This document shows positions 61,061-64,000 of a stretch of DNA of 64,000 nucleotides, piece after piece (the first letter of the stretch is position 1; each line of letters starts with the position of its first letter). The notes under the pieces are model-generated. The model was not told the DNA's origin, ran no database searches, and saw only the letters and a list, made by a program, of their open reading frames with translations. The DNA is from BOG-994 sp049514215. GTDB taxonomy: Bacteria; Pseudomonadota; Gammaproteobacteria; Burkholderiales; Burkholderiaceae_D. The position numbers were made by a program, and so were the translations under genes. The stretch lies in NCBI GenBank assembly GCA_049514215.1, contig JBEKVI010000015.1, forward strand, positions 18,189 through 82,188, in the 5' to 3' direction.

Positions 61061-62425
61061 ATGCTCGATACCCTATCCCAGCGCCTTGCGCGCGTCGTCA
61101 AGACCATGCGCGGCGAAGCGCGGCTTACCGAAGCCAACACCGCCGAGATGCTGCGCGAAGTGCGCCTCGCGCTGCTGGAGGCCGACGTCGCGCTGCCGGT
61201 CGTGCGGGAGTTCATCGCGCGCGTCAAAGAGCGCGCCTTGGGTGCCGAGGTGCAGGCGAGCCTGTCGCCCGGTCAGGCGCTCGTGGGCGTGGTCCAAAGC
61301 GAACTGACCTCCATCATCGGTGGCGACCTAGGGCCGGAGGCGTCGAGCCTGCATCTGGCCGTCACGCCTCCCGCGGTGATCCTGATGGCCGGTCTGCAAG
61401 GTGCCGGCAAAACTACCACCGTGGGCAAGCTCGCGCGCCTGTTGCGTCAGCAGAAAAAGAAGGTCCTGGTCGTTTCAGCCGACATCTATCGGCCCGCCGC
61501 CATCGAGCAATTAAAGACGGTCGCAGCCCAGGTGGACGCCGATTTCTTTCCATCCGATGCGTCGCAAGAACCCGTGGCCATCGCCCTTGCGGCCATCGAC
61601 TGGGCGAAAAAGCACTACCACGACGTCCTTTTGGTCGACACCGCAGGCCGGCTCGCCATCGATGCTGAAATGATGGCCGAGATCGCCGCCATCCACCGCG
61701 CGATCAATCCGGCCGAAACCCTCTTCGTGGTCGACGCCATGGCCGGCCAGGATGCGGTGAACACGGCCAAAGCCTTCGCCGACGCGCTCCCCTTGACCGG
61801 CATCGTGCTCACCAAGCTCGACGGGGACTCGCGCGGGGGCGCGGCGCTCTCGGTGCGGTTTGTCACCGGCAAGCCGATCAAGTTCGTGGGAGTAGCCGAA
61901 AAGCTCGATGGCCTCGAGACGTTCCATCCGGAGCGCATGGCCAGCCGCATCCTGGGCATGGGCGACATCATGGCGCTCGTCGAGGACGCGCAACGTCATG
62001 TGGACACCGAGGAGGCGCAAAAGCTCGCCAAGAAGATGCGCTCGGGGCATCGCTTCGATCTGGAGGACTTCAAGTCGCAGCTGCAGCAGATGAAGAAGAT
62101 GGGAGGGCTTGGAGGCGTGCTCGACAAGCTCCCGGCGCAGATGCAGGCGGCAGCCGGTCAGGCTGATATGGCGCGCGCCGAGCGCGAGACGCGCCGCATG
62201 GAAGGCATCATCAACGCCATGACCCCGCTTGAGCGCTCCAAGCCGGATTTGATCAAGGCCTCGCGCAAGCGCCGCATCGCCGCTGGAGCGGGCGTCCCGG
62301 TGCAGGAGGTCAATCGGCTGCTAAAGCAGTTCGACCAGATGCAAGGCATGATGAAGCAGCTGCAAAAAGGCGGGCTCGCCAAACTCATGCGCAGCGTTCG
62401 TGGCGGGCTTCCCGGCATGCGCTAA
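61061..62425 (+). CDS. ffh: Signal recognition particle protein
   Basis: 454 residues, the GTPase that with 4.5S RNA targets nascent membrane proteins to FtsY. N domain (1-90), G domain with GLQGAGKTTTVGKLA, VSADIYRPAAIEQL, VDTAGRL, TKLDGDSRGGAALS, and a Met-rich M domain from about 325 (QLQQMKKMGGLGG, QMQGMMKQL). It is divergent from the ccsA-like gene. The 4.5S RNA gene is not in the window. Confidence 0.97.
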   Translation: MLDTLSQRLARVVKTMRGEARLTEANTAEMLREVRLALLEADVALPVVREFIARVKERALGAEVQASLSPGQALVGVVQSELTSIIGGDLGPEASSLHLAVTPPAVILMAGLQGAGKTTTVGKLARLLRQQKKKVLVVSADIYRPAAIEQLKTVAAQVDADFFPSDASQEPVAIALAAIDWAKKHYHDVLLVDTAGRLAIDAEMMAEIAAIHRAINPAETLFVVDAMAGQDAVNTAKAFADALPLTGIVLTKLDGDSRGGAALSVRFVTGKPIKFVGVAEKLDGLETFHPERMASRILGMGDIMALVEDAQRHVDTEEAQKLAKKMRSGHRFDLEDFKSQLQQMKKMGGLGGVLDKLPAQMQAAAGQADMARAERETRRMEGIINAMTPLERSKPDLIKASRKRRIAAGAGVPVQEVNRLLKQFDQMQGMMKQLQKGGLAKLMRSVRGGLPGMR

Positions 62426-62441
62426 GGCAGATCCGAATCAA

Positions 62442-62461
62442 CACGCTGCCTGCGCAGCGTG
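62442..62461. terminator. Small hairpin between ffh and the lytic transglycosylase
   Basis: A 7-bp stem (62442-62448 / 62455-62461) with a 6-nt loop in the 52-bp gap between convergent stops. Weak, no proper U-tract. Confidence 0.4.
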
Positions 62462-62477
62462 CAGGTTCTTCACCTTC

Positions 62478-63167
62478 TTATTTGACGAGCGTGGCGGCCG
62501 CCGGAAGCGCCACGGAAGTGGGTAAGGACGGGGCCAGTTGAGGTTGGTATTCCCAGTTTTTCCAGGCCGCCAGGACCATGTTGGGGTACTGCGCCTGGCC
62601 GAGCGATCCGTTATAGCGCCCCAGCGCCCGGAAAAGACTGCCCTGCTCCTCGTCGAGGTAGTGGCGCAGGATGACGCAGCCAAAGCGAATGTTCACGCGC
62701 AGGTTAAAGAGCTTGCGCGAGTCGCCATCACCGATGAGGTCGACCCAGAAGGGCATGACCTGCGTGAGCCCGCGTGCCCCGGCCGAACTGACTGCGTACT
62801 TCCGGAAATTGGACTCGACCTGGATTAACCCCAGCATGAGCGCGGGCTCCAGCCCGGCCCGTTTGGCCTCGTAGTAGACGGTTTCGAGCAGATCGCGCCG
62901 CACGAGAAAGTTCGGCTGCTTCCCCTTCAGGCGGTTGGACATCTCGGCGAGCCATTCGAGATAGGCGAGGTGTTCCTGGACATTTTCGAAGGGCACGCGC
63001 GGGGGCTGCGCGTCCGAGATCGAAGCCGAAAGCGCCGTCTTGACCGAAACCGAAAGGGGCTCATACTGCTGGGCACCGCCCAGTGCCAAGCCAGGCCCTA
63101 AGGCGAGAGCCGCCAAGAACCAGCCGGCCAGTCGTCCCCAGAGACCTGTTGGCTGTCGGGGGCTCAC
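62478..63167 (-). CDS. Lytic murein transglycosylase (SLT domain)
   Basis: 229 residues. N-terminal hydrophobic segment ending in ALGPGLALGGA reads as a signal peptide. The Slt domain has the catalytic Glu in LIQVESNFRKYAVSSAGARG, then LTQVMPFWVDLIG, FNLRVNIRFGCVILRHYL and ALGRYNGSLG. It cleaves glycan strands to anhydro-muropeptides, the substrates of AmpD. The start is a GTG overlapping the proS stop (GTGA), so it is coupled to proS. Confidence 0.92.
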   Translation of the reverse strand: MSPRQPTGLWGRLAGWFLAALALGPGLALGGAQQYEPLSVSVKTALSASISDAQPPRVPFENVQEHLAYLEWLAEMSNRLKGKQPNFLVRRDLLETVYYEAKRAGLEPALMLGLIQVESNFRKYAVSSAGARGLTQVMPFWVDLIGDGDSRKLFNLRVNIRFGCVILRHYLDEEQGSLFRALGRYNGSLGQAQYPNMVLAAWKNWEYQPQLAPSLPTSVALPAAATLVK

Positions 63168-64000
63168 CGCAGCGGCGAGGCTTCTCGTAGAAGGCCCAGG
63201 ACGTGTTCGGCCGCACGCTCAGGGGCGACCTGTAGCACGCCCAAGCTCCGATCCGCCGGGGCCGTCGCGCCTTTGGGTGCCGCCACACGCCTCTGGATTT
63301 CGAGGTTGCCGTCCTTGAGACCGCGCTCGCCCACCGTCACGCGAACGGGCACGCCGATCAGCTCCCAGTCAGCAAACATAACGCCTGGCCGCTCATCGCG
63401 GTCATCGAGGATGACCTCCACGCCGGCATCGAGCAATTGGGCATAGAGCGCTTCGGCCGCCTCGCGCACCGCTTCGCTCTTGCCCAAGCCCACCGGACAG
63501 ATCACGACTTGGAATGGCGCGATGGCGATCGGCCAGACAATCCCTCGATCATCGAAATTCTGCTCGATGGCAGCGCCTGCGATCCGCGTGATGCCAATCC
63601 CGTAGCAACCCATCTGAATGGGTTGGGCCCGACCCGACTCGTCCAGATAAGTGGCGCCAAGCTTGGCTGAATAGGTGGTGCCCAGCTGAAAGATGTGCCC
63701 GACTTCGATGCCGCGGCACAGTTCGAGCTTGCCCCGTCCGTCGGGGGAGGGGTCCCCTGCGACCACATTGCGCAGGTCGGCTACGCGAGGTTCGGGCAGA
63801 TCCCGGCCCCAGTTAATTCCGGTCAAGTGAAAATCGGCTGCATTGGCCCCCGCCACGAAATCGCTCATCACCGCGACGCTGCGATCCACGAGAAGCTCGA
63901 CCGGACGAAGGGTGGCCACCGGCCCGAGATAGCCGGGAGGCGTGCCGAACCATTCGATGATCTCGGCCTCGGTGGCAAAGCGAAACTGCTCAAGCCCGGC
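63164..64000 (-). CDS. proS: Prolyl-tRNA synthetase (C-terminal 278 residues, runs off the window)
   Basis: The frame is open to the window edge. It holds the last part of the insertion (editing) domain, then RGIEVGHIFQLGTTYSAKLG, MGCYGIGITR (class II motif 3) and the anticodon-binding domain with VWPIAIAPFQVVICPVG and ILDDRDERPGVMFADWELIG. The order matches bacterial-type ProRS. The 3' end overlaps the lytic transglycosylase start. The apparent start near 63919 is internal. Confidence 0.95.
   Translation of the reverse strand, partial: AGLEQFRFATEAEIIEWFGTPPGYLGPVATLRPVELLVDRSVAVMSDFVAGANAADFHLTGINWGRDLPEPRVADLRNVVAGDPSPDGRGKLELCRGIEVGHIFQLGTTYSAKLGATYLDESGRAQPIQMGCYGIGITRIAGAAIEQNFDDRGIVWPIAIAPFQVVICPVGLGKSEAVREAAEALYAQLLDAGVEVILDDRDERPGVMFADWELIGVPVRVTVGERGLKDGNLEIQRRVAAPKGATAPADRSLGVLQVAPERAAEHVLGLLREASPLR

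Overview
The window is a gene-dense, high-G+C stretch of a bacterial chromosome. Gene content and order point to a betaproteobacterium, most likely Burkholderiales or a close relative: pyrC-pyrB-pyrR-ruvX-algH, pilGHIJ-chpA, thiD-thiE-hemL, rnb-tonB-aroE-mtgA, aroQ-accB-accC-prmA, and ccsA-PP0621-pilS-pilR-ampD-nrdA-nrdB-histone H1-like next to ffh and proS. This placement is inferred from conserved neighbourhoods; no rRNA or tRNA gene was seen. I saw no transposase, phage gene, CRISPR array or other mobile element.

Layout. 1-2.7 kb: a tightly coupled minus-strand operon, algH-ruvX-pyrR-pyrB-pyrC, mostly joined by 4-nt stop/start overlaps. 2.9-6.3 kb: photolyase facing an OPT transporter, with a 16-bp perfect hairpin between them. 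6.3-17.4 kb: the twitching-motility chemosensory operon pilG-pilH-pilI-pilJ-chpA, with a 2357-residue hybrid kinase, and a 54-residue rubredoxin. 17.5-21.6 kb: thiD, thiE, hemL and a TIGR03790 protein. 21.8-25.3 kb: gmd, fcl and manC, which together turn mannose-1-phosphate into GDP-L-fucose. 25.3-30.4 kb: a magnesium block (mgtA, mgtC) behind a long leader holding a possible MgtL-like peptide, then a His-rich CDF metal exporter. 30.4-35.9 kb: RNase II-family exonuclease, TonB, AroE, MtgA and an EamA exporter. 36-40.9 kb: an AIM24 protein, then mpl, a dienoyl-CoA isomerase-like protein, an esterase-YbaK fusion and marC. 41-47.6 kb: a nucleotidyltransferase-like protein, thioredoxin-like protein, aroQ, accB-accC, prmA, a zinc-ribbon membrane protein and a PfkB kinase. 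47.6-50.8 kb: a divergent HxlR/AhpD-like pair around a perfect palindrome, a GNAT gene behind a terminator-ended structured leader, a YggT protein and a histone H1-like protein. 51.3-64 kb: nrdAB behind tandem NrdR boxes, ampD, pilSR, PP0621, a CcsA-like protein, ffh, a lytic transglycosylase and the 3' part of proS.

How the genes work together. Two separate control systems for type IV pili are present: PilS/PilR (sigma-54 control of pilin) and the Pil-Chp phosphorelay. Peptidoglycan synthesis and recycling are well represented (mtgA, mpl, ampD, lytic transglycosylase). Nucleotide supply appears twice (pyr genes and nrdAB).

The most unusual signals are regulatory: (1) the mgtA leader with a short acidic/proline ORF; (2) a roughly 190-nt structured leader ending in an intrinsic terminator just before the GNAT gene; (3) NrdR boxes 31 bp apart plus a cluster of DnaA-box-like 9-mers before nrdA; (4) a 19-bp perfect palindrome between HxlR and an AhpD-like gene; (5) several genes whose -10 element lies only 6-8 nt from the start codon, suggesting leaderless mRNAs. 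At protein level, the YqiA-like esterase fused to a YbaK editing domain and the repeated acidic motif in ChpA are the main oddities.
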